In this document: piece after piece, positions 1 through 8,035 of the stretch
Position numbering within the stretch: the first letter of the stretch is position 1
How the letters are laid out: each line of letters starts with the position of its first letter
Assembly (NCBI GenBank): GCA_048520025.1
Contig: DBFZTP010000045.1
Coordinates: 1-34,997, forward strand
Direction: 5' to 3'
Length of the DNA: 34,997 nt
DNA from: Aphodousia sp048520025
GTDB taxonomy: Bacteria > Pseudomonadota > Gammaproteobacteria > Burkholderiales > Burkholderiaceae_F
Program-made: the position numbers and the translations under genes
Notes under the pieces: model-generated
The model's database searches: none
Told to the model about the DNA's origin: nothing
What the model saw: only the letters and a program-made list of their open reading frames with translations

Positions 1-153
1 GGTCAAAAAACCTCTCCTTTTTCTTTGTCAACAATATTTTGTGAATTTTAGGTAAAAATACCACAAAATATTCCATCAAAAATCCTCTTATTTTCCAAAG
101 ACTTGCGCACTGTTGCAATTTATTTTCGTTTTACCTATTGCCCTCACCGAATT

Positions 154-183
154 TTGACTCTATTATCGCGGTGTCAATAGAAC
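154..183 (+). promoter_or_regulatory. Possible promoter for the permease leader
   Basis: TTGACT at 154-159 matches five of six -35 bases. TAGAAC at 178-183, 18 bases downstream, matches four of six -10 bases. A start near 190 would place most of the structured leader in the mRNA. The assignment is tentative because the -10 is weak and a second weak pair (TTGCAA 113-118, TATTGC 136-141) also exists. Confidence 0.35.
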
Positions 184-205
184 AAATTTATTTTGTTGAC
201 CACCG
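169..205. repeat. Imperfect inverted repeat upstream of the permease
   Basis: CGGTGTCAA at 169-177 pairs with TTGACCACCG at 196-205 with a single bulged C at 200. CAAA 183-186 and TTTG 192-195 can extend the stem inward. It overlaps the predicted -10 region, so it may be an operator or the first hairpin of the leader RNA. No regulator is encoded next to it. Confidence 0.5.
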
Positions 206-395
206 TGTCGGGGGAGAAAACCCTCGAAAAACGAGAGATGAACGTTTGGACGACGAGCATCTTTTTACAAACGGGTTGCAACTGTCAGACTAGCTTCGAA
301 GCGAATATTTCGTCGAAGACAAGATCCTGAGTCCTTGGGTATAAGGCCTGTACCCTCGGTGCTAGAAAGCAGAAGCAACACTTTGGGGGAAAGGC
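206..395 (+). promoter_or_regulatory. Structured 5' leader, candidate cis-regulatory RNA
   Basis: About 190 untranslated bases precede the permease start and contain several mutually compatible helices. These are a small hairpin CTCG/CGAG (223-226 with 232-235), CGTTTG/CAAACG (243-248 with 268-273), a closing helix GTTGC/GCAAC (275-279 with 375-379), and an inner helix CTAGC/GCTAG (290-294 with 361-365). The inner helix encloses a hairpin at 295-317 and a GGGTA/TACCC hairpin at 337-355. Together they form a nested three-way junction that ends just before the ribosome-binding purines at 385-394. I could not match it to SAM-I, cobalamin, lysine, glycine, TPP, FMN or T-box consensus elements. 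The function is unknown; sensing of methionine, SAM or another amino acid is only a guess from the downstream gene. Confidence 0.5.
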
Positions 396-1844
396 ATGAG
401 TAATCGCTCCCAAAATAATACGGCGAATAACGAGTCCCAATTCCAACGCTCAATGCAATTGCGTCACCTCATCATGTTGAGTTTAGGTGGCGTGATCGGC
501 AGCGGCCTCTTCTTTGGAACTGGTCACATCATCGCAAACGTTGGTGCCTTCGGTACTGTGTTGGCTTACTTAATCGGTGCATTTATGGTGTACTTGATCA
601 TGTTAAGTCTTGGTGAACTTTCTGTGGCTCACCCCGACCCTGGCTCCTTTCACCTTTATGCAACGAAATACATCTCTCCGGCAGCTGGTTATGCTGTTGC
701 GTGGTTGTATTGGTTGAATTGGACGGTCACGTTAGGGACCGCATTCACCGCTGTTGGCTTTGCCATGCAGTATTGGTTCCCGCAAGTGCCGATATGGATG
801 TGGTGCGTGATTTTCGGGTCGATCATTTTCTTCTTGAATGTGATTGATACTCGCTTTTTTGCTGAAAGTGAGTTCTTCCTCTCGATTATCAAAGTCATCA
901 CCATTCAGGTCTTCATCGTCTTGGGGGCTTGCGCCATCTTTGATGTTATTCCATTTGGCGAAACAGGTTCTCCGGGTTGGTCAAACTTGATCGGTAACGG
1001 TGATTTGTTGCCCAACGGCATAACACCACTGTTATTTACGATGGTGACGGTTTGCTTTGCCTTCTCGGGCACTGAATTGATCGGCGTGGCCGCAGGCGAA
1101 ACCCATAATCCTGAACGCGTCATTCCGATTGCTGTTCGCGCCTCTTTGTTGCGCTTGGTGGTCTTCTTCGTAGGTACCGTCTTGATTGTTGCAACGTTGG
1201 TGCCGGCAGAATCGGCCACGGTTTCAAAGAGCCCGTTCATTACGGTCTTTGAGCAGTTGGGGATTCCCTATGCAGCAGACATCTTTAACTTTGTCATCAT
1301 CACGGCGATTTTGTCATCGGCCAACACGGGATTGTTTGCCTCCGGTCGCATGGTTTGGTCGTTGGGCCATGATGGCATGATGCCTGCGGGCTTAGCAAAG
1401 CTCAATAAGCGCGGTGTTCCAGTGAACGCCTTAGCCTTCAGTATGTTGGGCGGCTTGCTTGCTTTGGCCTCTAGCGTGATGGCTGCTGATACGGTCTTTG
1501 TGATTTTGATCTCTATCGTAGGTTTCTCTACGGTGGGTGTTTGGTTAAGCATCTGCATCGCTCACTACCGCTTCCGCCAACAATATTTGGCCAATGGTGG
1601 CGACTTGAACGAGCTCAAATATAAGAGTCCTTGGTTCCCGTTCGTGCCCATTGCCGGTGCTGTGATGTGCATTGTTGTGATGGTCGGTATGGGCTTTGAC
1701 CCCGAACAACGCATTGCGCTTTACTGCGGTATTCCGTTTACCGTTTCGTGCTTTGTCATCTATCACTTGACGCATAAGATAAAAAAAGCGGCCCGGATGA
1801 CTCACGTGGTGGACGACATGCCGGGTCGTGAAGCGATTCCCTAA
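396..1844 (+). CDS. mmuP: S-methylmethionine-type amino-acid permease (APC family)
   Basis: This 482-residue protein is an inner-membrane amino-acid/proton symporter of the APC superfamily with about 12 membrane segments. The N-terminal family signature GGVIGSGLF lies near residue 31, and the stretch FAFSGTELIGVAAGE near residue 220 is typical of the family. Blocks such as QYWFPQVPIW, GIPYAADIFNFVI and FDPEQRIALYCG closely resemble E. coli MmuP from memory, so S-methylmethionine is the best substrate guess; other AAT-family permeases are possible. No homocysteine S-methyltransferase (mmuM) partner is adjacent, unlike in E. coli. The ATG at 396 follows a GGGGGAAAGG ribosome-binding sequence. 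It appears monocistronic, with a long structured leader in front and a terminator behind. Confidence 0.75.
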   Translation: MSNRSQNNTANNESQFQRSMQLRHLIMLSLGGVIGSGLFFGTGHIIANVGAFGTVLAYLIGAFMVYLIMLSLGELSVAHPDPGSFHLYATKYISPAAGYAVAWLYWLNWTVTLGTAFTAVGFAMQYWFPQVPIWMWCVIFGSIIFFLNVIDTRFFAESEFFLSIIKVITIQVFIVLGACAIFDVIPFGETGSPGWSNLIGNGDLLPNGITPLLFTMVTVCFAFSGTELIGVAAGETHNPERVIPIAVRASLLRLVVFFVGTVLIVATLVPAESATVSKSPFITVFEQLGIPYAADIFNFVIITAILSSANTGLFASGRMVWSLGHDGMMPAGLAKLNKRGVPVNALAFSMLGGLLALASSVMAADTVFVILISIVGFSTVGVWLSICIAHYRFRQQYLANGGDLNELKYKSPWFPFVPIAGAVMCIVVMVGMGFDPEQRIALYCGIPFTVSCFVIYHLTHKIKKAARMTHVVDDMPGREAIP

Positions 1845-1862
1845 GCGCTTCTTAACCACAGC

Positions 1863-1908
1863 CGGTTTTGATTCAACCCATCCCCTCCTCGGGAAAGAAA
1901 CAAAACCG
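1863..1908 (+). repeat. Long-range inverted repeat in the permease 3' region
   Basis: CGGTTTTG at 1863-1870 and CAAAACCG at 1901-1908 are perfect complements around a 30-base interior. It lies between the permease stop codon and the terminator and may stabilise the 3' end of the mRNA. It has no T-run of terminator quality. Confidence 0.4.
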
Positions 1909-1923
1909 TTTATCAAACAAATA

Positions 1924-1957
1924 CGGGAGAGTTCCAAAAGAGCTCTCCCGCTTGTTT
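1924..1957 (+). terminator. Intrinsic terminator of the permease gene
   Basis: CGGGAGAG (1924-1931) pairs perfectly with CTCTCCCG (1943-1950) and is followed by CTTGTTTT. The T-tract is modest. It separates the permease from the autotransporter promoter. Confidence 0.75.
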
Positions 1958-2020
1958 TGATCTGACTGTCTCAAAAAACTTACAACTTTCTCTTCGTTGT
2001 TGCTAACTCAGATCATTATT

Positions 2021-2049
2021 TTGACAAAGATTCTGGGGGGGGGTATGTT
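2021..2049 (+). promoter_or_regulatory. Autotransporter promoter with poly-G spacer
   Basis: A perfect -35 hexamer, TTGACA, lies at 2021-2026 and TATGTT (four of six -10 bases) at 2044-2049, at the optimal 17-base spacing. The last nine bases of the spacer are all G. A start near 2056 would leave a leader of about 25 bases before the ATG at 2080. Confidence 0.65.
2035..2043 (+). repeat. G9 homopolymer tract in a promoter spacer
   Basis: Nine consecutive G sit exactly between the predicted -35 and -10. Gain or loss of one G by slipped-strand mispairing would change the spacer from 17 to 18 or 16 bases and so change promoter strength. Neisserial porA and opc are known examples of this mechanism. 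Confidence 0.8.
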
Positions 2050-2079
2050 TGGCATATCTTCTCTTTTTTGGAGTCAAAA

Positions 2080-4725
2080 ATGTCTTTCACGAAATCTCAC
2101 CTAACCATAGCTTTACTAGCAACATTTTCTTCATTAGCCCTAGCTGACTCAACCATTTTAGATGAACAGACCGAGATCAATAATTATTTCAAGGGCGAAA
2201 TCCAAGATTTCACAATAAACGTGAAGAATAACCTCAACTTAAAAGTTGATAGCACAACCATTGGAAAAAATAGCCTTGATCTTAACGGAGAAGGTCCCTT
2301 TATCAAACGCGAAGAATCAAATGAAGGCCATATCACATTCTCTGGCTTTGACTCTCTATCTTTTGCATCAAAAGGTAAGGTAATTGAGTTTTCTGGCATC
2401 AGTGGCCAAGTTGTTATTGGCCCCGACGAAATCAATGACGACAAACCCGTAGGCGGAAAACTTCTCCAAAACTTAACGCTTTCGTCTACCAATGACTCTG
2501 CCATTTACATCGAAGGTAAAAGTTTAGAGCCGAATTCCATGACTGGAAGTGCTGGCCAGGTGGCCGCTTGGCTTCATGCAAAAAATACAACCATTACTTC
2601 AGAATCAAAAGAAAAAGCTGCTATTCACCTAGTTGGTAACTACCCTGTAGAAACAAGTAGGGGAACTGATGATAACGAAAAACGCAATCACGGTGACGCT
2701 TCGGTTAAATTTACTTCTCAAGAAGACTCTTCTCAATTAACGATTAACTCGCCTAACGTGGCAATTCATTCTGAAGAAGGATCTGGTTTTGAAGTTTGGG
2801 CCGGTTCTGTTGATATCAATGGTAGCCTAGTCTTCAGAAATGGTTCTTGGGGTGACATGGGCTATAACGGAATGGATTGGTTACCCAAAGAATGGGAAGA
2901 AGATAATCGCCAAGATGAAGAAACCGTGCGCCATTTAAAGACAGTTAAGATCACAGGCTCTCAAACTGATAAAGATCTCGCTGCCATTTCACTGTCACAA
3001 GGCAGCCTTTTCGTCATTAGTGCAGAACATGTTCATATCAACAATGGACTTAGTTCAAAAGCTATTGAATTAACAACGGATACATCAACAGACGGTGTCG
3101 ACTCTGCTGTAAGTGGCTCAAGCTTACCTACGGCTCTTTACCTTCATGCCACAAACGACTTGCACATCAAGGGCGATATTGTTATTGATAAAACTTCCTA
3201 TGATTCCCGTACGTTCATTGCCATTGAATCCGATAAAGTTATTCAAGTTCGCGGAAACTTACGCATTGTGAATTCTGGAACCAGTGATAACGTCTTGAGC
3301 TTAAAGTTCAACGGAAAGGACTCAGGTTTTTGGGGAACAATTGTTGATGAATATATCAAAGACGCTCCTCAAGCAAGAGTGATGTCTTTAGAAGGGCAAA
3401 ACAACTCAAAACCCATTAGCCGTCTGGATAATATTGGTACTCAAATTATCCTTACAAATGGTGCGCAACTGTCACTAGAAGGTAACTCTGTTATTACTCG
3501 TATTGATAGCGATGGAGGCTCTTTGGATTTAGGTGAAAATACTTTACACCTCATGACATTAACGAGTACTGGGAACTCACTCATTAAAACAAGTTCAGTT
3601 AAAGATCAACAAATTAAGTTAGATAAATACTCGGGCGCAGACGGAAAACAGTTAACGATTGAGGTTGCTAAAGCAGAAGGTGTTCAAGACCCAGAGGCTT
3701 TAAAGAGCATGATCTCAATTGCTGATGAAGCCGGGAATAATCAGCAATTAGCTTTCAAGGTTCAAGAGTCCAGCTCTTCTACCGGTCAGTTTGTCCAGTT
3801 CGACGAAAATGGCAACGCGATTGTGAACGACATTGAAAACAATACGACAGTAGCCCAATCTCTAAGTGATATTGCAGGATTACAAACTTTAGCTTGGCGT
3901 GCACAAATCAATGATGTCAACAAACGCCTTGGTGATTTGAGAACCTTTGATGGACAAGCCGGTGGCTGGGCTCGTGTTTACGGTGGAGAAACAGAATATG
4001 GCGACCGCGACTTAGAAAATAAACACACGACTGTTCAAATCGGTGCCGACACCAAAATTTTGAATAACTATTACCTCGGTACAACAGCCAGTTACACCGA
4101 TGGTAATGGTGATTTAATCAATGGTTCTACCGATGATCGCAGTTATAGTCTAGGGGTTTATGGTGGTTGGTTAAGTGATAACGGTCAGTTCCTTGATGTT
4201 ATCGTCAAAGCTACTAACATGAAGACCGACTTTGACCTAGCCTACACAAGCGGAGAACGCAGTTCTGGTTCATTTGACACATGGGGTACCTCTGTTGCCC
4301 TTGAATACGGTTGGCGTTTTAATTGCCCTAGCACGAATTTCTGGGTGGAACCGCAAGCTGAAGTCACCTATGGCTATATGAACGATGTAAATTACACAAC
4401 CAATGACGGCGTAAAAGCTCATCAAGACGCATTAGAAAGTCTTGTTGGTCGTTTAGGTGTTTCCATTGGAGCAACTTTTGATCAAGGCAGTGCTTACTTA
4501 AAAGCATCTGTTGCTCACGATTGGATGTCTGAATCTTCCATTCAAATGAGCAATGGTCTCGCTAAGCTTGAAGATGACCTTGGTGGCACTTGGGGAGAAT
4601 TTGCTATTGGCGGAACCTATAACTTCAATAACGGTTTTGTTGCTTACGGTGAATTCCAAACGACAACTTCATCAGATGTGAAGTCCCCGTATCAATGGAG
4701 CGCCGGTATCCGCTACATTTTCTAA
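2080..4725 (+). CDS. Autotransporter (type Va) outer-membrane protein
   Basis: This 881-residue protein is a classical autotransporter. A signal peptide (basic MSFTK, hydrophobic core, cleavage after ALA at residue 22) leads into a polar, Ser/Asp/Asn-rich passenger from about 23 to 600 with repetitive beta-helix character. From about residue 605 a C-terminal barrel domain follows, with the block GGWARVYGG near 627, alternating amphipathic strands and an aromatic C-terminus GIRYIF. The barrel inserts in the outer membrane and exposes or releases the passenger. I see no serine-protease GDSGS motif, so adhesion or aggregation is more likely than proteolysis, but the function is inferred only. 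The start at ATG 2080 is chosen because GGAG at 2070-2073 precedes it by six bases; a TTG twelve bases upstream is in frame but inside that site. It is transcribed alone from the G9 promoter. Confidence 0.9.
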   Translation: MSFTKSHLTIALLATFSSLALADSTILDEQTEINNYFKGEIQDFTINVKNNLNLKVDSTTIGKNSLDLNGEGPFIKREESNEGHITFSGFDSLSFASKGKVIEFSGISGQVVIGPDEINDDKPVGGKLLQNLTLSSTNDSAIYIEGKSLEPNSMTGSAGQVAAWLHAKNTTITSESKEKAAIHLVGNYPVETSRGTDDNEKRNHGDASVKFTSQEDSSQLTINSPNVAIHSEEGSGFEVWAGSVDINGSLVFRNGSWGDMGYNGMDWLPKEWEEDNRQDEETVRHLKTVKITGSQTDKDLAAISLSQGSLFVISAEHVHINNGLSSKAIELTTDTSTDGVDSAVSGSSLPTALYLHATNDLHIKGDIVIDKTSYDSRTFIAIESDKVIQVRGNLRIVNSGTSDNVLSLKFNGKDSGFWGTIVDEYIKDAPQARVMSLEGQNNSKPISRLDNIGTQIILTNGAQLSLEGNSVITRIDSDGGSLDLGENTLHLMTLTSTGNSLIKTSSVKDQQIKLDKYSGADGKQLTIEVAKAEGVQDPEALKSMISIADEAGNNQQLAFKVQESSSSTGQFVQFDENGNAIVNDIENNTTVAQSLSDIAGLQTLAWRAQINDVNKRLGDLRTFDGQAGGWARVYGGETEYGDRDLENKHTTVQIGADTKILNNYYLGTTASYTDGNGDLINGSTDDRSYSLGVYGGWLSDNGQFLDVIVKATNMKTDFDLAYTSGERSSGSFDTWGTSVALEYGWRFNCPSTNFWVEPQAEVTYGYMNDVNYTTNDGVKAHQDALESLVGRLGVSIGATFDQGSAYLKASVAHDWMSESSIQMSNGLAKLEDDLGGTWGEFAIGGTYNFNNGFVAYGEFQTTTSSDVKSPYQWSAGIRYIF

Positions 4726-4753
4726 AGAAATCTATTACTTGAATTATTAAATG

Positions 4754-4787
4754 GCTTCCCGTTCAGTTTGGACGGGAAGCTTCTTTT
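4754..4787 (+). terminator. Intrinsic terminator of the autotransporter gene
   Basis: GCTTCCCGT (4754-4762) pairs perfectly with ACGGGAAGC (4772-4780) and is followed by TTCTTTT. The T-tract overlaps the stop codon of convergent lolA, so the hairpin may also end the ftsK-lolA transcript, though the T-content on that side is poorer. Confidence 0.85.
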
Positions 4788-5412
4788 AAAGACCAGAGCG
4801 ATCTTCCAAAATATCTACACCTTTAGGCGTCTTGAATGTGAAATCCGTTTTCTTAAATTTCGGATTCTTTTTCACGTTAGAAAAAGCCAAAACCGTTTGT
4901 TGACCAAAGTTGTCTTTCAAAATCATGCGAGCGGGTAATTGATTCTTAAAAGCGATTCTGACTTCGCTAAAGGGCGAATTATCGTCTTTAGGCGTTGCTA
5001 ACAACCAATGCATCCCTTCACTATCGGGAAGCTCTTTTACCGCAAAGTCTTTTGAGAAATCGTTGTTTCCGAAAAGAATGGATGCGGGCGTTGCCGGTAG
5101 CGCCTGCGTGAGTGTTTTAACGGTCACCTGAGCCATCTCGACGTCATAGAGCCATAAGGTCTTACCGTCACTCATCATCAATTCTTCAAAAGGCGCATCG
5201 TAGTGCCAACTAAAGCAGCCCGGTCGCAAAAACTTAAATTCCCCTTGACCAGCACCAGAGGCATCTTCCCCTTTATCCGTAAGCACTTTTTGCCTAAAAG
5301 TCCCTGCGGCACTTGAGGTGTTTTTCAAAAAAGCCTGCAAGTCGTCCATGGCTCCTGCCATAGCAGACAATGAACAACTGGCTAAGAGTAAAGGGACTAA
5401 AAATTTACGCAC
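4786..5412 (-). CDS. lolA: Outer-membrane lipoprotein carrier protein LolA
   Basis: LolA takes lipoproteins from the LolCDE transporter at the inner membrane and ferries them across the periplasm to LolB. The 208-residue length is normal. The N-terminus is a signal sequence with a type I cleavage option after SAMA (residue 19). The stretch LRPGCFSWHYDAPFEE near residue 63 and the core phrase SDGKTLWLYD near residue 82 are characteristic. It starts with GTG at 5412, directly after the ftsK stop codon, with GGAG inside the ftsK end, so it is translated with ftsK. Oddity: residues 10-13 read LASC, which fits a lipobox (see findings). Position downstream of ftsK is conserved in many proteobacteria. 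Confidence 0.93.
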   Translation of the reverse strand: MRKFLVPLLLASCSLSAMAGAMDDLQAFLKNTSSAAGTFRQKVLTDKGEDASGAGQGEFKFLRPGCFSWHYDAPFEELMMSDGKTLWLYDVEMAQVTVKTLTQALPATPASILFGNNDFSKDFAVKELPDSEGMHWLLATPKDDNSPFSEVRIAFKNQLPARMILKDNFGQQTVLAFSNVKKNPKFKKTDFTFKTPKGVDILEDRSGL

Positions 5413-7830
5413 TTAGAGCTCCAATTGATCAGGGCGGGCATTAATGGTTCTGCGACCGCTTGAGTCTGCCGCACTCACAATACCTTCGGCCTCTAACTCA
5501 TCAACAATATTGGCAGCACGCGGATAACCCACGCCTAAACGACGTTGTAAGAACGTCACAGAGCACTTATTACTGTCAAGAATAATCTGCACGGCTTTAT
5601 CAAACAGTGCATCTCGAGCGCCACCTAGACTACGACGACTTTCGCCACCCTCACCTTCCTCGTCTTCGTCAGTTACCAACACCTCGGTCACGTACTTAGG
5701 CTTAGCCATTTGACGCAAAGCCGACGTAATGCGTTCCAACTCACCATCGGTCACAAAAGCCCCTTGAACACGTTCAAGCGATTGTAAGCTCGGCATCTTG
5801 AATAAGAAGTCACCGTTCCCCAAAAGATTTTCTGCGCCCATTTGGTCCAAAATAATGCGACTATCCGACCCCGTTGCCACTTGGAAAGCAGCACGAGACG
5901 GAATATTGGTTCTCAAAAGACCGGAGAGCACATCGGCACTCGGGCGTTGCGTTGCTAAAATCAAGTGAATCCCTGCAGCACGCGCTTTTTGAGCCAAACG
6001 AATCAAAGAGTCTTCAACACCCTTTTTATCCACCATCAACAAGTCTGCCATTTCGTCAACAACAACGACGATATAAGGCAACTCTTCCAACGGCATATCC
6101 TCTTTCACGTCCTTGAGATAGTGAGAGAGCATCGTTGTGCCGCTAGCGGCAAGTTCGCGAACCTTTTGGTTATAGGTATCAATGTTTCGAACTTTCAACA
6201 AATGTGCCAAATGGTAGCGTCGATCCATTTCTTTGACACACCATTGAAGGCTGTGTTTTGCCAAATTCATTTGATCAACCACCGGGCACAATAAGTGCGG
6301 AATATCCTCATACCAAGAAAATTCCACCTTCTTCGGGTCAATCAAAATCAAGCGCAATTTCGAGGGCTCAAAGCGGTACAACAATGACAAAATCATGCTG
6401 TTGACGCCCACGGACTTACCGGAGCCCGTTGTACCGGCCACCAGTAAATGAGGCATCTTCGCCAAATCTTGTACAAACGGTTCGCCTGTGATGCACTTAC
6501 CTAAACACAAGGGCAAAGCACCTTTAAAGCGAGCAAAGTCTTGAGAGCCCAAAAGTTCAGAAAGTTTCACAATCTGACGTTTCGGATTCGGCACTTCAAG
6601 CCCCATATAAGGCGTATTCGGAACCGTTTCCAAAACACGTACCGACTGAACACTCAAGACTCGTGCCAAGTCGTTTTCCAAATTTTTAATCGCAGAACTT
6701 TTTACGCCTTCAGCCGGTTCGATTTCGTAGCGCGTAACCACCGGACCCGGATTGGCCGCTCTCACCGTCACTTTGACACCGTAACTTGCGAGCTTACTTT
6801 CAATCAAGTTACTCATGATGCTAAGCGAAGTCTTATCAATCGAAGGCTCGGAATTCACAGCCGGATCAAAAAGTCGCAAGTCCGGTCGAATGGGCGTAAC
6901 AGAATTCTCAAAAAGGCTTTCTTGTTGTGATTGCAAAGCAATCGTACTTTGTTCAACCTTGGCTTGAGGCTTAATATCAATCGCAAGACCGGGTTGATCA
7001 TCCTCTTTCTCTTCAACCTTGTCTTCTTTCTTAAAAAACGGCAAGGAAGACGTTATGGCTTCTTTCTTTTTTTCCGGTTCATTGAAATCTGCCTTAACGA
7101 TTTCTTCTCGACGATTATCTCGCTTGTAGAGGCGCTCGACGCGCGCTCCTAGCCCCTCAAAAACATTGAGCCAAGAAAAATCAAAGAAAATCGCCATGCC
7201 CCAAGCACCCAAAACGAGCATGATCAAAGTAACGCCAATCGCTCCCATATATGGAACAACGGCGGTCATCAAGGCTTGCCCTAAAATGCCACCGGCCTCA
7301 CCCGGCAAGCGCTCTGCATAAGGGTACAAACGCAATGCTTCCAACGTTGTACTGGCGCACAAAAGTAAAACCAAGCCCACTAAGTGATAGATGCGACCAA
7401 AGGGTGTTTTAACATAATGACTTGAGGCGTAACGCCATGCCACCATAGCGCCGACCCCAATGAGCCAATACGCACTCCAACCAAAAACAAACAGCGAAAT
7501 GTCTGAAAGATAAGCCCCAAAGCCGCCTACAAAGTTTTTCGCATTAACCAAAGGGGCAGCATGGGTGAAAGAAGGATCGGCCGGAGAGTATGAAACGAGT
7601 GATAACACATACAAAACGGTGAAAACGGCAAAAAACACTCCCATAAAAGGCGCAAGATGAATCTTTGCCTTTTCTTTAGGTGCTTTCGGTGCCTCCAAAT
7701 AAGCATTCTTGAGAACCAATTCATTTCCAGGTGTCGTCAACTGACCATCATTGACGGAACGCTTGCGTTTGGCAGGTGCTTTTAGCAGGTTTTTTGAGGC
7801 TTTTTCTTTATTGAGGGCCGGTTTTTTCAT
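5413..7830 (-). CDS. ftsK: DNA translocase FtsK
   Basis: FtsK anchors at the division septum and pumps DNA so that chromosome dimers are resolved at dif by XerCD. In this 805-residue protein, residues 60-230 hold four to five membrane segments, followed by a short charged linker (about 235-320). The alpha/beta motor carries a Walker A motif GTTGSGKS near 465 and a Walker B region VVVVDEMADLL near 590. The last 70 residues form the winged-helix gamma domain that reads KOPS (QIILDSNKCSVTFLQRR onward). The linker is much shorter than in E. coli FtsK, as is usual for betaproteobacteria. It leads the ftsK-lolA operon. TACAAT at 7871-7876 (minus strand) could be a -10, but I see no good -35 and only a weak ribosome-binding site. 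Confidence 0.96.
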   Translation of the reverse strand: MKKPALNKEKASKNLLKAPAKRKRSVNDGQLTTPGNELVLKNAYLEAPKAPKEKAKIHLAPFMGVFFAVFTVLYVLSLVSYSPADPSFTHAAPLVNAKNFVGGFGAYLSDISLFVFGWSAYWLIGVGAMVAWRYASSHYVKTPFGRIYHLVGLVLLLCASTTLEALRLYPYAERLPGEAGGILGQALMTAVVPYMGAIGVTLIMLVLGAWGMAIFFDFSWLNVFEGLGARVERLYKRDNRREEIVKADFNEPEKKKEAITSSLPFFKKEDKVEEKEDDQPGLAIDIKPQAKVEQSTIALQSQQESLFENSVTPIRPDLRLFDPAVNSEPSIDKTSLSIMSNLIESKLASYGVKVTVRAANPGPVVTRYEIEPAEGVKSSAIKNLENDLARVLSVQSVRVLETVPNTPYMGLEVPNPKRQIVKLSELLGSQDFARFKGALPLCLGKCITGEPFVQDLAKMPHLLVAGTTGSGKSVGVNSMILSLLYRFEPSKLRLILIDPKKVEFSWYEDIPHLLCPVVDQMNLAKHSLQWCVKEMDRRYHLAHLLKVRNIDTYNQKVRELAASGTTMLSHYLKDVKEDMPLEELPYIVVVVDEMADLLMVDKKGVEDSLIRLAQKARAAGIHLILATQRPSADVLSGLLRTNIPSRAAFQVATGSDSRIILDQMGAENLLGNGDFLFKMPSLQSLERVQGAFVTDGELERITSALRQMAKPKYVTEVLVTDEDEEGEGGESRRSLGGARDALFDKAVQIILDSNKCSVTFLQRRLGVGYPRAANIVDELEAEGIVSAADSSGRRTINARPDQLEL

Positions 7831-8035
7831 TCAAAAAATCAATTCTTACATTCAATTTCTAGAAACATTAATTGTACTTTTTTGCGTCACTAATAGGGCT
7901 TCTAAGCACCCAATTTCGCAAGCATTTTTCAGCTCGTTACTTTTTTTATATTTTTAGGCAATGGATCAAGGCTAATTTCTGTCGCTTTGAAGTTAAAATG
8001 CAAGAGTTAATTAATGAGAGAAAAAAGGATTTTCT

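Noticed and set aside
284..334. Resemblance of the permease leader to a group I intron core (CAGACTA followed by AAGAT and AGTCC, with GACT/AGTC pairing)
   Set aside because: The second segment has two extra bases relative to the usual P7 element, no convincing P3, P4 or P6 could be paired, and there are no flanking exons of a split gene. Probably chance.
206..395. Known riboswitch classes (SAM-I, lysine, cobalamin, glycine, TPP, FMN) in the permease leader
   Set aside because: None of their invariant core strings could be found on the plus strand.
7987..8015. trxB promoter TTGAAG-17-ATTAAT
   Set aside because: The -10 is poor and transcription would start at the ribosome-binding site, leaving no usable leader.
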